A DNA stretch of 64,000 nt from NCBI GenBank assembly GCA_025765615.1, contig JAIVFJ010000006.1, forward strand, positions 248,001 to 312,000. Reading direction: 5' to 3'. Made by a program: the position numbers and the translations under genes. Of this stretch, positions 34,860 to 47,582 are shown in pieces. The notes under the pieces are model-generated. The model saw only the letters and a program-made list of their open reading frames with translations, was not told the origin of the DNA and made no database searches. Source of the DNA: Zopfochytrium polystomum. Its lineage: Eukaryota; Chytridiomycota; Chytridiomycetes; Chytridiales; Chytridiaceae. The stretch's first letter is position 1. Each line of letters starts with the position of its first letter.

Positions 34860-34943
34860 ATGCCCTCACCAAAGTCTGCCGCACTCGAAGAAGATACGTG
34901 GCAGGCGGGAACCTCAACATTTGCTGATATCGTAGCCATCTTC

Positions 34944-34975
<32 letters not shown>

Positions 34976-35850
34976 CAATGACCCGAACCTTGCCTCCGCG
35001 AAACAAACGATTGCCTCCCCCGCCCCATTGGAATTCAGACACACGCAGATCGCTGTTGGTGGGTATGCGACTCGAAGAAGCACCCCTCTTCTGACTATTG
35101 CTCGCCTCCACCACCAAACAAATAGGTCTCATTCTTTCAATAGCATTCGTATCCCTTCTGTTCACTGTGGTGGCCCTGGCGGTTGGCCTGCACCAACCGA
35201 ATGTGTCTGTATCCAGAAAGCCATCTCGCCGCCACCAGCCTCTTCCATCTCCTCCAAATGCTCCACCGTACAATGATGGTGCCCCTGCCAAACTTCTTAC
35301 GGATCCGATATACGCGTCGTCTGCACCGTCAGTGACTTCTTCGCCCAGTAGCAGCCACCACCCCAGCACTGTTAGAAACGACTATCAGGACAGTGTTGTG
35401 CCATCCATGTCGCAGATGGCGAGCCCGCCGCCGGTCTCCTATCACCGGCAAACGCAAGAACAGTATCTTCACCAGCAACAGGAGCAACATCGTTATGTCA
35501 GCCATCCAGCCAATTTTCCGAATAATGGATATCCACTTTCCCCGGTTTCACTTCATTCTGACACACAACACCACGCGGCTGAGTCAACAATCTCGGTGGC
35601 TTCCCCTCCGGCAGACAGAAGCCCTTTCAATGAAATAAGTGGTGTCTGGCTGCGCTCAGGAAATACACCTCAGGACGGGCCAACTCTGATGACGGTGCCC
35701 GAACAAGGCAAACCGATGCATCTGCAACCAGTCCCACCCAAGCGGGTTTCAGTGGTGCCAAACGATCAACCGCCCGTGGCTCCAAAGCGGTATTCGGTCG
35801 TCCCACCGCAGTCCGGTGTCCTTTTTGGAACTTTAGAGTCAGAGCACTGA
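34860..35850 (+). CDS. Single-pass membrane protein with Pro-rich tail
   Basis: Two exons, 34860-35058 and 35126-35850, encode 307 aa. The intron (GTGGGT donor, AATAG acceptor, phase 1) restores a hydrophobic helix right across the junction (AVGLILSIAFVSLLFTVVALAVG). The N-terminal about 65 residues, with a run of ten serines, have no signal peptide. The C-terminal about 215 residues are Pro/Ser/Gln/His-rich and disordered. Two near-identical PPKRVSVVPN / APKRYSVVPP motifs near the end look like SH3- or WW-type ligand sites. I do not recognise a family. It is divergent from the phosphatase with under 300 bp between starts. The start could also be the upstream ATG of MHFLSN at 34842. Confidence 0.65.
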
Positions 35851-37952
35851 TCGTTCGCGACTTGGGAGGAATCGCAAATAGCGGAGCGTTGTGGGCGAGT
35901 GCTGTTGAGCGTAGCTGCGATATTATTATTATGCATCGGCTCTGTGAACCTATTGCACCTTTGCTTGGCAGTCCAACGCCCTTGTTTCTGAGTGTGATTC
36001 GTGCTCCTCGTTTGTTCTCTTATTCGTCGGAATGTCCCGTCAACCTCATACCGGATGCCTGTTGGACAATAGCACCACCACTGGCGGCGTGTGCTTGCTG
36101 TTTCAAAATTGCAGTCCAACTTGGACGGGTTGATGAAGTAAGCTGAAAAAAATCCCATCTTTATTATACTTTTCCGTAAAACGGGACTCGGACCAGTGTA
36201 CGACGAAGTTTCCGCTAGCGTCAGTGCCACGGCAGGTTTGTGGTGCTCGCGCTAGCATGTCTGTTTCTTCGCCAAGGAGGTCCCCTTGCGGGGTTTCGAG
36301 TGCAGGAATGGCAATCAACGTTGAGCATGTGTTCGTTTACCTATTCCGTTTGTTCGATGCAAGCCCGTAGGCGAAGTATGTGGCTGAAATTAGGGGTATT
36401 CGCAGCGAGAATGCGTTCGACGAACTGACAAACGCAGAAGAGTTTCACCGACACAAATCCCCCTGTTTCCACACCCGGCGAGGTAGGAGGCTGATCTCAC
36501 CTTGGAAAAGTTGGAAAAAAACTGCGTTATCGAGTCGAGGGACTGGGTCAGTTAGAAAAGATTTGGCAGGGCTCTGAGATCGACGGTAAGCCGAAGCCGA
36601 AGTGGCTGTTAATTAGGCTCCGCACAGCTAGTGGAATTCGGCGGGGGCACTCATTTAATTATTTCACAATCTCCGCCTGACGGTGAGACGAGAAAGACGT
36701 CCGTCCGGGAAGGGCAATATGCGCAATTGTAATCGTCAGCCATTGGAATCACTGTACGAAGTGAAAGGTGGCTCTGTCTTAAGCGGCTGGTTGGATCTGA
36801 GTGCTTGCCTCGAGAGAGAGAGAGAGGAAGGTTTCGCCACCGGATATTCCCACTCGCGTGACTCCTTGGAGAACGGAGTCCGAAGGTCCTCCGCGCGTAG
36901 GCGGAGACCGGTGTCGTTTTCGAAAAACTGGGCACACAGGACGAGGAGCGTTTGTATGTGTGTGTGTGTTTGTGTGTGTGTGTGGGGGGCATGGGCTTAC
37001 GTCTTTTTTTTTTCCGTCCCGCGGTCTTCTAAATAGTATTATTACAAATATTTGAAACAATCGACGGACTTCAACCCCAGAGAGACAGATGGATGTGCGT
37101 GTGCGGCAGTCAGCGGAGGCCTTCGTTGAATCCGAGATCTGTCGGTCGGTCTTGATCGACGGTTTTCATCAAAGAGAATGGAAAAACGGAGAAACGTCAA
37201 ATTCAATCAAAACAGAAATGTTCAACAAAAAATTTCTGAGAAAAAGAAAAAGAAAAAAAAAAGAGGGAAGAGGAAAAGTCCCCCATTTGGGTTGCGGGCT
37301 CTGCCTCTCCTCGGTCCCCGCGGCTGTTCTCTTTGCATTCTTGGCTCCCATTTGCTTTATCGTTTTACTGAATCTTTGTCTGCATCCCGTCCGTCTTTTC
37401 CTTCGCTCTGTCTCCGTCTCTCTTTTTTGACTCTGTCTTTCTGTCTCATCTCTCTCTCTCTCTCTCTCTCGCTGTCTGTCTCACGCTCTCCCCGTCTGTC
37501 TCTCTGCCGGTGAAAACCATCCGACCGCGACCGAGAGACCTTTTCTTTTCCTCCCCTCCTTCCGCCCCCTTCTTCCTCCTCCTCCGAAATCCCGTTTGAC
37601 TGAAATTCCTCAGCCCAAAGTGCCAGTCCAACATTCTGGCGCCCCATATCGTCAGGGCACCTCCTGCTAAGTAGTCCAGCCGCCGCCCCCGCCGCCCCCG
37701 CCGCCGCCGCCGTAGTCACGCCATTGGGACTGAGTCTTGGAATTGCTCGAGGTACGCCCCACTCCATCTCCGCCCCGCTCGCCTGTCCGCTTCTAACCGT
37801 CGTCGTTGGCTCGTCGGTAAAGACCCAACTTCTCCAGATCCCTGGTTGCTACTATTGGTAGTCGGCTATAATCTCTCAGAAGCGTTCCCTCTCCTGCACC
37901 GTCGAGCTGCCTTCGAGCACCTGCATTATTCCTTTCACATCGAGATAACACA
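35851..37952. other. 2.1-kb intergenic region
   Basis: It lies upstream of the transcription factor gene. It contains a (TG)n run at about 36955-36984, an A-rich patch at 37240-37265, CT-rich DNA at 37370-37510 and a GCC-rich patch at 37680-37715. No reading frame has protein-like composition. The CT-rich part probably belongs to the transcription factor promoter or leader. Confidence 0.55.
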
Positions 37953-38008
37953 ATGCAGAGCCATCTGCACCAATTTCACCAAAGTCTGCACCCGGAGCCA
38001 CCACCACC

Positions 38009-38042
<34 letters not shown>

Positions 38043-41000
38043 CAACAACAACAGCAGCAACCGCAGAACCACCACCACCACACCCACCAACCGCCACAGT
38101 TGCCGTACCAGCACAATGATTCATCTCTGCAACAGCACGAGCAGTCTTTGAAGCTACACCTTCCCGTGCACCAGGATCACCAAGATCACTACTCCCAGCA
38201 GCAGCAGCAGTTCCACAGCCACCACTCCCAGTTCCTACTTCCGCATTCAACTCAGCAACCACAAGAGCACCAACCGCAGCAGGGTCAGCAGTCACTGAGC
38301 GACCACCACTTCCACCACCAGCTTAATCAACGACAGCAACCCCTCCACTCCCATCAGCCGCATCAAATTCAAGGGCAGGATCATTTACTGCCTCAGCACC
38401 AACCTGGTCAGCACAGCCCAGACCGCCCCCAGCCACAGCAACTCCTCCAGCATCGTCTCCAGTATTCACCACGAATTGGCGAGCAACCGGCTCACCAGCA
38501 CTACGCCAACTCCGCGATCACTTCAAGTGGGGCTGTGGCAGGGGGAACGATGGATGTTTTCCACCCCGCAACTCACAGTCGCCCTCTTCAGTTTTCCCTC
38601 TCAACAGATAGCAACCCTGATCCGTTCCATCCTTACCCCAACACCCCTTTTGTTGCGCATGCTCCCCCATCGACCTCGTCTACTTCTGTCGTAAGCAGCG
38701 TAAATCAGCTTCCTGCTAGAAACTCATTTCCGGTTGCATCCTCGGCACTTCAGAGCTCGCCAGGTGAAACCGGCACATCCTACCAATCGTTAGGACCGAC
38801 ACCACGGTTCCACCACCAAAACGATCGTCAGCAGCAGCAAGAGCAGCAGCAACAGCAACAGCAGCAGCAGCCGCAGCAAGAGCAGATATCGCTTTTTCCA
38901 TCCGTTTCGCAGGCTTCTCAGGGAGGATCGAGCTCAAATGACGCGATCTGGTCGTATGCGGGAGCTCGACCTGCACCGAACGAGTATTCTCAGGGACAAG
39001 TGCAGAGCCTTGACCCATCTAACTCTGCTGTGCTGTTAATGAGCTATTCTCCGCATCAGCAACCGCAACGTGCGCAACAGGGTCAGCTGCCTACGGCCCT
39101 GTCAATATCTTTTGATCAAACACCTGAGCAAACCCACTTTCCTGGAGGCAGTGGCCCCCGTAACCATTCGCCGTCGCCAGCGTCACCTTCGGCATCTCCT
39201 ACTGAGTACACTGGACCAAACGCTGGCAGCGGAGCTGATTCGTTTTACGGAAACCGTTTCCTTGCAACAGACCAGGATATTCCGGCCTCCGGGATCGGTT
39301 CCCTCGCGAACTCGGCAGGAGCGGCGGGAGATGGGGCCAACTTGGCAGAGGATGGTGGAGGACTGCAACCATCTGGATCCCAGGCGCGCAGCTCAAGTCG
39401 GTCACAAATCACGAAACGATGGTAAAAGTCCCGTCACCTTTTCTTTTTTGCTCACTGCCAGACTCATTGTTTGCCCAGGTCGTGTGAATTCTGCAGACAA
39501 CGGAAAGTGAAATGCGACGGCAAGAAACCGTCGTGTTCCTTTTGCATCAGAAAAAACTCGAAGTGCATTTACCTGGGCCTTCCAAGGAAGCATAGATCCG
39601 CCAATGCATCCAACTCAACGCACAGCGTCAGTACCGGCGGAAATATCGGTTCAATCAACCCCAGTTCGTCCATTCTTCAGCCTCTACCGAGCTCGCACGA
39701 CTTTGGCCCTTCAAAACAGCAAGACGGTGACTCCGCTTTTGGAACCACTCACTTTTCTCCGTATCACGCACTCCCAGGCCCACCTCATCCGGAATACCCA
39801 GATTCTCAGTACCATCCACATCCACCTCCAGCACGTCCGTTCAAGCCAACACCCTCATCTCCACCGCTTTCGTCCGCTCCGGCAATTTCAGCGTCAGCGG
39901 CGACTGCACTAGCTGACACTTCCTCGGGAACAGCGACTGGAACCCCTCTGACCATCTCAACTCCCTCCGCGGTTTTCGTTAGTAGATCTGGTCGGCCGAT
40001 GTCGACGCCTTCACCGAACCGAGCCACGGCTGCTGCCACTGCTTTGGTGCGCAGTAGTAGTAGGGAAAGGATGGAGGAGTTGAAGTTGGACGGCCAGCAG
40101 AATAATTTACAACAACATTCTGCAGAAAGAGCTCCTATTTTCGAGGTTGGATCGGAAGGTTCGTTACCTTTTTGTCCGAACGCGGCCCAAATTATTTACG
40201 TTCCTCTAGAACGCTGGTTTCACCCATCGCACAGCACAACGAACGTTCTTCAACTGCTCCATTCATATCGCACGAATGTTCATTACTTCTTCGTTGAGAT
40301 AGTTCACCCAAGCAGCCTAATGTCTGCGACGGCGTTTGCGGCCCTGGAGCCTTCGGTGAAAGCCGCAGTTTGTGCGGCTGGCGCTCTTTTCTTGCATGAT
40401 CCGACGCGGGTATGGTATGTGCGATGCGCACTAGGTCTGGCAATGACCCAGATTGAGACCCCAAACTTGGCCACCTTCCAGGCCTTGGTGATGCTCTTCC
40501 AGTGTTGCAGAGGTAGGATCCTTTTCTCCCGATCTGCGCGGAGAGACCTGACGATTTCACACAACACAGAGACTCCTGATCTGAACACTGCTGCCGCTGT
40601 ATTGGCGATTGCAAATCAAGTGGTGTGTGCTGAGATTCTATCCGTCCTCCCAGTGTTGCTAATGACCTTACGGCTAGGCAATATCTTTAAATGTCAATCA
40701 TCCATCTGGTCCTTGGATGCACCCATGCATCACAAGCCAATTGGATTTGGAAATTGCTGGGAGGTGTTGGTGGTCTTGCTATGTCGCTAATACGAGTAAG
40801 CCATGGCCTCCATTTTTACTAATCACCGACACTAACGTTTTCCATTTCCCAAAAAAAAGGCTGTCCTGTTATGGGCACTGATCCTTTTCCTGACATCAGG
40901 ATGAAACCAGTGTGCCCCGAGGCGGAATGGCTGTCTCTGGTACCAGGAACACCAGTTGTTCGTTCCAGTGTGTTCAGGGAAATGCTTTACCAGAACGAGA

Positions 41001-42631
41001 ACCCGTTCAATTTCTTGATGTCGATTTGTCAAATCCTGAACCGGATTTTCCGCCTTCGGAGCCTTGCTCGTGATCCGACCGGAGGCTCAGCGAACGCGGG
41101 ACCTTCGGGGATGGCGAAAACCTCGGCCAACAGCTCTGTCAACGATGAATTTTGCCGACTTGAAGATCAATTGGTTGAATGGATTCGAATGCTTCCGTCG
41201 CATCTATGGCTACCTATTCCAGATGAAGCCTACGTTTTGTCAGCCGAGGGAGACCTTTCAGTGGGAGGCGCCAATATGCTTGCACCGTTCTTCGATGACT
41301 CCGAAGACGAAGTCGAGGTTGCTGCGGGTCGGGGTTCCACGTTAGTGTCACCTTCGTCTGCCTTGTCAGGGACACCACCGTGGTGTGTCCTGACGTTGAA
41401 CTTCGTGTATTTTGCCTGCGTGTCAGCACTTCATCTTGAACGATTGTACGCTGCTGTGCGTTCGATCCCATCATCACCTTCATCTCTTCCTTCGAACTAT
41501 GGGCCGGGGCTGGCGTTTCCGTCCTCAAGCGACTCTGCGTATTCCACATCCAGTCCTTCCAACATCGTTGACACTAACAAACCCGAATCCCGATTATCTC
41601 CGGCCCATTCTCCTCGTTTGGCAGCAGAGCCCAACGCTCCGCGACCGTCGCTGAATAGCTACAGTGCCGTAGCGGCTTTGCGAAACTCGTCAATGTCCTC
41701 AGCGGGCTCACCAATTTCTGCCGCCACTGTAGGCGGTTCTCCGAACCCTGTACATTCCATGACTCCGGCTGGAATTACACGTGTTATTTGGAACGTCGGA
41801 AGAGCCCCTGGTCGATCGAGGATTCAGTTTGAAAAATCTCTTACTATCTTGCGATCTTCGTGCAAGAGCATATCAATCCTCAACCTCTATCTAGTTCGCT
41901 TTCTTAGACGAAGAGGGCTCTTAGGACCTAGTTTTGGCTCTGTTACGGGAACTTCAGGAATGGAAATTTCCCCAGGATCTTTGAAGAACCCACTTACTGC
42001 CACACCGCCGACGTCGGCCACCATTTCGCCGACAACAACGTTATCGGCTCTACCATCCCTGACGGCTCACGGCTCTGGAACTGCAAAACCTGCGTTCGTA
42101 GCCGCCCCCACTCCAGCAGTACTCTGTCCTCGACTCTTTGGGTGGTCCCTATTCATTGGAACTCTTTCAACAGCTGCGATCACTCTTGCATCCCTTGGTC
42201 CACCACCACCGCCTTCGCAACCACCGCCGCCACAATCCTCAACATCTTCAATGGCTGCAACTTCTCCCTCAACCGTTTCTCGCGACACACTTCTCAAACT
42301 CCTCCTATCCAATGTTGATCTCCTCGTTCTCTCCGATCCGGCGATGTCTGCAATCCTCCACCCACTACTTGCCCACATCCAAGACCGCGTTGGGGCAGGC
42401 TCTTTCATGGTCCCTTTAACGGCACCCGCAGCTGCAGCCGCCTGCCCCCCAACACCGCAGTCACCCGTTTGGGTTCCAGGCGCTTCGGTCGATATGCGGA
42501 GAGCGCTGGAAGCTTGTGTTGCACGTGTCAAGGTAGAAGCCGCCTCAATACCTGTGCGGAACGGTGTGTGGCCTGGCAAGATCGAAATTGAAGTGCGGCA
42601 GCTCCTCAGTGTATTCACCGGATCTGCATAA
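37953..42631 (+). CDS. Zn2Cys6 transcription factor with Gln/His-rich N terminus
   Basis: Five exons (37953-39421, 39479-40512, 40570-40622, 40678-40795, 40860-42631) encode 1481 aa in one frame. The zinc cluster is SCEFCRQRKVKCDGKKPSC followed by SFC and KC, with CX2CX6CX6CX2CX6C spacing at residues 492-519, split from the N-terminal region by a phase-2 intron. It binds CGG-type half sites as a fungal nuclear regulator. A fungal-specific middle homology domain follows (FQALVMLFQCC, then AISLNVNHPSGPW and GRCWWSCYV across introns 2-4). The first about 490 residues are extraordinarily rich in Gln and His, with Q runs at about 38010-38060 and 38830-38885. Pro/Ser/Thr-rich disorder fills the rest. 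The cluster normally sits at the very N terminus, so this long leader is unusual. Target genes are unknown. Confidence 0.88.
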
Positions 42632-43489
42632 TGAGGGAGGAAGATCCTAGTGCCATTCTTTCGCAGTTACTCTCTTCCCTCCAATTATATCTCTGCAAAT
42701 TTGCCAGTTTTGATGGGACAGTACCTTAATTCTCAGCAACTTTTTTTTTATATTGGTGACTCCTGCGGCTGGGATGGATAGCAAAGACAAGGCCAGTACG
42801 TTGCGGGAGTAGCTTTACTGCACGTCGTTTCACTTTCAAACCAGTCCGTTCCTTGTGCTTGTTATCTTGGTGCCTGTTCTCTCTCATTCTTTCACCCTCA
42901 AGGTTCACTTAACCGCTGTCAGCTGTTGGTATCCTACTTCGCATTCAGCAATTCTTTCGATTTTTTCATTGTGGGTCTTTCTTTTGCAAATACTGACGAG
43001 TTTTTTTGAACCACGAGACCAGTTCTGCTCTGAGTGGTGCGGTTTGGAGCGTAAGGAGATGGCAGATTAATTAAGGGCGAGGTGCTGGCGCCCTCGAGAG
43101 TCGAGAGGGTGTTGATGTCCGCTGGTAGTGGCGATCGGGACGCCTGCTGCGTTAAGCAGCGTGGATTTATCAGTGTCGTTTTTCGTTGTAGTTACTTGAG
43201 TGGGGCGGCGAAAGTTTCTCGTACTGTGCGGGAGTTCCGACCCTCTCTGAGATCTTCGTACCAAATCGGGCTATAGTGTCGAGAGGTGGGGGAACTGCAG
43301 TTCAACTCAAGGCCTGTTTGCTAGTGCTCACATACATTAGCATGGAATTCTAGAGTAAGAGTGCGTTTCTATGTTGTTGGTTTCTAGAGTTGCAGTAATG
43401 ATTAATAGCGGCAGCCGCGTGAATTAAAATCTTGGATAACAAAAGACTATCTTCTGAAAGCATTTGCCCAATATGTTTTCAGTAATTAA

Positions 43490-45400
43490 GAAGGGATCAA
43501 AGACAATCAGATACCATCAGAGTCTCAACTGTAAATGATGCCAACTGGCGATCAGGCACCACTTGCTTGGCACAAGGAATGCATTCCTGTGAGAACTCTT
43601 CAAGTCTTTCCTTAACAGGGGGAGTATTATGGTCCTCAAATGGCTGAAACTTAAAGGAATGACACTCCCAGCACCACCATGCACCTGGCAGGTGCCGTGA
43701 TGTCATTTCAAACACCCAACCTAATGCATGAATGTACAAGTGCCAAAGATAAATAATAAATTAGGCAGGCGTGGGGTATGGCCTGTCATGCACCCCATCC
43801 CAATGCAGCTGGTCAATCTCCAAAAGGCACTGAAAAGAAAATATGTTGAACTGTTTAAGGTGAAAGTAGTAAGAGCAGGCCCATAATAAAGACAGCCAGC
43901 TGCAAATGCACTTTGATAATACCTTGGAAACTAAAGAACCAGGAATAATAATAGGGTTCCCAATCCTTGCAGTTTTATGACAGGCACACTTGTTTTTGCG
44001 AATAAAATCCCTAGACTTTATCACTGAGGCCTTGGTGTAGTCTCACAACAGACAGACAGACAGATTTACATAGACGGAAGTGAAGAAGCATTTCGACCAG
44101 TGCTGACCGATCCGATCACAGCAGTGTTGTTTTATCGTTTTGGAATACAACTAGTGACAGTGAGTAACTTTCCATGAAGAAACCTTGGTGTGGTGGCGAT
44201 GACTGTCGGGGACAGGCGCAGAGCACCTGTCTCTTGCCCATCTGCTGTGCTGCTGGCCTCATGAAGGGGATACCCTGTGGGCAACAGAGGAAGTCAGTAA
44301 CTGCGGGGCAGTAGGGGCGGACAGGCGAGTAGTATCTATCTCGTCCCCAGTGCGGCCTGCGTGGACCCATGAAAGGTATGAAGTCTGTCCAGCGTCATGA
44401 CACCTGCTGGAACCCTTTCGTTTTTTTTTTTTTTTGTTTTTTTTTTTATATTGTTCCAGCCCCAAAGGGGCCGACAGGAAGAGAAAGTGCCATCAATGGT
44501 GAACTGTTATAGACTACGTCCAGGTATCACCTCAGCAAACCCACCCCATGCACTACGGACATACAGGGTCGTCAGGCATCTCCACCACACCACTCCTTGT
44601 GATTGAAGACCATACTCTTTCTTGTTGCCTTCAACAGCTGGCGTTGTGACTTTAACCGTGGGCCCCTGAGTGACAGATACCCAGACCCCCATGCTTTTCC
44701 AGCTAGGCTCTTGTGAGGGGCTGTTGGAACCCTCTCGGTCTGCGTCCGCAAAACGACTTTGCTGGGTGGAAGCGACTTTGCAGAGGTGCGTCAGTGTGGC
44801 AGACAGAGCCCATCGAGGATGACTGTGGCGGACAGGGTAGAAGACTCAAGACAGACAACAACGGACAAAACCCAATTGAGTAGACACACAAGCGGACATA
44901 GTAAATGTGCTATTTGTTGGGAGTCTGGGCTTTGTATGTTCAGATATTATTGTGGACTGGTTAGCTTGCGCTAAGTTTTGAATCCCTGCTGGTGCTATGC
45001 TTTTGCCTGGTGTTGAGCGGAAAGTGCATGCCTTTTGAGTAAGTCCACGGAGGCGCCTTAGCTTCCTTACAGTAATGACAGATTGCGCATATTTTCTAGT
45101 TTGTAATTGGACTCTTCTTGTGACTGGGCTGTGCCATGCGCGGCGCCAGCTGGGTCCAACAACAAGCAGTTGATTGGTGCGAGTGCTGCGCCATTTCTCT
45201 GAACACTTTGCTTTCTGTAACAGCTGTGAGACGATATTCACTCCTTTGACCCAGGATCTAGGCCCTAGAGTGAAGGAGAGCAAATAGTAGGCTAAAACTA
45301 ACTTTATTGGGCTATTGTCTAGGGGGTGCTTCAATCCTACTAAGTGCCTAATCCACAAAGTATTCCTATTCATCTGTCTAACAGGGGTCTCTACACAAAG
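43490..45400 (-). mobile_element. Possible decayed mobile element
   Basis: AT-shifted DNA with short protein-like frames on the minus strand: 43497-43739 (PGAWWCWECHSFKFQPF), 43761-44024, 44116-44370 and 44846-45373. On the minus strand an AATAAA lies at about 45305. I find no terminal repeat pair and no reverse transcriptase or integrase motif, so the identity is a guess from composition and decay. Confidence 0.2.
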
Positions 45401-45497
45401 AATAGAGGTTCAGAGGGACAATCCTCTGAGGATTGGAGCAGGAGCGCTGATGATATTGCCACAGGCCAGTGCAAGGGAATGGAAGGGTGCTCCCTAG

Positions 45498-45863
45498 GGT
45501 GCAACACAACCATGGAATGAAGAGAGAAAAGGGCACCAGGGGTTTTATCTTGTTGGACCAAACGGGGACCGAGTGGACGGCCTCATCTCGCTGTCGTTAG
45601 ACGGCTACATCCATTTGTGGAATTTCGCCACGAGGCTGTGCTGTGTTGTTGTGCTGGGTGATGAAAATGCCCATCCCAGCCAAAGTTGGTCGGATGGTTT
45701 CAGAGGGAAAGCGCGTGGCTGTGAACTAGGAACCGCATCGTCGCCAACAATGGGGACAAACGGGGCCGGGGGAGCAGTGGGAGTGGAGAGAGAAGGGCTC
45801 TACCAATTTTTCAGTTTCGAAATGAGATCTGGTTCAGGTCGACGGAGGTGGGCCAGTTTGTAA
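45498..45863 (+). pseudogene. WD40-repeat gene fragment
   Basis: The open stretch has no clear start of its own. It reads KGHQGFYLVGPNGDRV, then DGLISLSLDGYIHLWNFATR. This is one WD40 blade with the GH start, the SLDG turn and LWN in place of the Trp-Asp end. A stop lies just before 45498, and the sequence after the blade is not WD-like. I read it as a stranded piece of a beta-propeller gene. It could also be one exon of a gene whose other exons I cannot see. Confidence 0.4.
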
Positions 45864-46844
45864 ACTCGAAATTCATGTCACCTTACGAATCTCCAAACTG
45901 GGATTTTCGGCGGGGTGCGTACGTGGTCGCAGGTGTTTCTGGCTTCGTTCCCGCTGGTGACCTTCAGACCCCAACGTAGTCGGCTCCCTGTTGAGCTGAA
46001 CTGAAATAATTTTGGAACTAAAACACCGTTTGTCGCCGAGCAGGGCCCTACTATGTTCAAAATACAGTCACTCAAGGACCCAGGGTTCAAGTTTCTACGT
46101 CAGCCGTTGGAGGGAACAAGAAGAGTACAGTCTTGAATCATAACGAGTGGAATTTGTTTTAATTGTTGGGTCGGGTGGCCTGTGTGCGGAAGCGTCCTTG
46201 GTTCTGTCATACCAGCATGGCATTTCACCTTCTCTCGTCGCGTTGCCACATTGGCACGTAGCCGCATTGGTTGAGAGTAGCTTGAGTACGCACAACGACA
46301 CAGAAAAAAAAATTTTCTGTCATATCGAGCTACTGGGCAAGTCAATATCACTCCAAAGTCAAAAGTTACGAGAATCAGTTCAACTAGAAAACCATCATTT
46401 CGACTGATTACTCTTACTTTATATCTCTGGCATAAAAATGATTCAGTATCTGAAAGTAACTTTTGAAAGGGCTAAAGCCACTGATCAAGAGACTCAAAGA
46501 AAGATGTGCTACAACACATGTTGGAATGTCGTTCACTGATGTTGAGTTGTATCTAGCCACGCCATTAAGGACTAAATACGCGGACCGGCCAATTCTCTTT
46601 TGATTGCACCAATAATCTTTTTCAGCTTCTGCTCCCTACTTGTAGTTGTTTATATTGAGCAAGAAATTAAAATCTCCCAGACCCCAACAGGCAGTCAGAT
46701 CTCTGCAACATAATGCAATACTATCAAACTCAATGTGCACCAAGTTTTGTTACTAAATGTAGAGAAATGGCAGAGTTAACCTCTGCGTTGGCACTCGGAA
46801 AATTTAGTAGGTGAGCAAAAACAGTTGGGACCCCACTATTTACG

Positions 46845-46927
46845 TTGCGAAATGGTTCGCACTACCACAAAATCTTCTTTTGATGATTTTTCAACTAGTG
46901 GACTCTGTGGTGTCAACCATTTCGCAA
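46845..46927. repeat. Imperfect hairpin / MITE-like element
   Basis: Arms TTGCGAAATGGTT (46845-46857) and AACCATTTCGCAA (46915-46927) are perfect 13-bp complements. Pairing continues imperfectly inward (CACTACCACAAA against TCTGTGGTGT). The loop holds about 30 bp of T-rich DNA. Confidence 0.65.
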
Positions 46928-47582
46928 TCTACCGTTTTATGACTGAGAAATAAAAACCAAAGAGGTTATGTGATATTTACTTGTGAGGAAGGAAACGAAA
47001 TGTTGGCCTCCTGCGCACTGCCACCACCAACACGGCCACCACTCACTCATCGACATCGATGCCGGCCCCCGCGCGGGCCCTTCATCGAGAGGTTTCGTCC
47101 CCCCCCCCCCCCCGCCCAGGCCCCGACCCCGCATTCGCCTCCCCTTTCCCTCCTTGTAGGCTGCGCATGCGGGTGTGGGAGGGTTGGTTTTGATGCTGAT
47201 GCGCGCAGCGCGCGTGTGCCGTCCGACGCGCTCCTGTTTCCGCGCCACCTCGAACGCCGTCCTGTTGATCCGAGCGACCTTCCCTCTGTCTCTGTCTCTG
47301 TCTCCCTCCGTCTCCGTCACAGTCTCTGTCTGTCTGTCTCTCCCTCTCTCTCTCTCTCTGTCTCTCTGACACACACACACACACACACCCACTGGCACAC
47401 TCTGTCTCTGTCTCTCTCCCTCTCTCTCGAACCTGTGTTTGTCGCATCCTTGTCACTCACACTCCCACCGTGTCTTTCTTCTTCAAAAAGCAGCATCAGT
47501 CCCTGTCGTGCGGTGCGCACCATTTCCCCATTTCTCGTTGCCGCCCACACTCTCACACTCTCACACTCTCAGCACCAGCCAT

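Larger units (their letters stand above)
42632..47582. other. 5-kb gene desert with decayed elements
   Basis: No intact gene is visible. About 43300-45500 is AT-richer than the genes and carries only short broken frames, mostly readable on the minus strand, that look like eroded mobile-element or retroposed sequence; I cannot name a family. It also holds a short TTTTTT-rich tract (44421-44447), the WD40-like fragment at 45498-45863, an imperfect hairpin (46845-46927), a C run at 47100-47114 and CT/CA repeats at 47280-47430 in the probable leader of the next gene. Confidence 0.5.
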
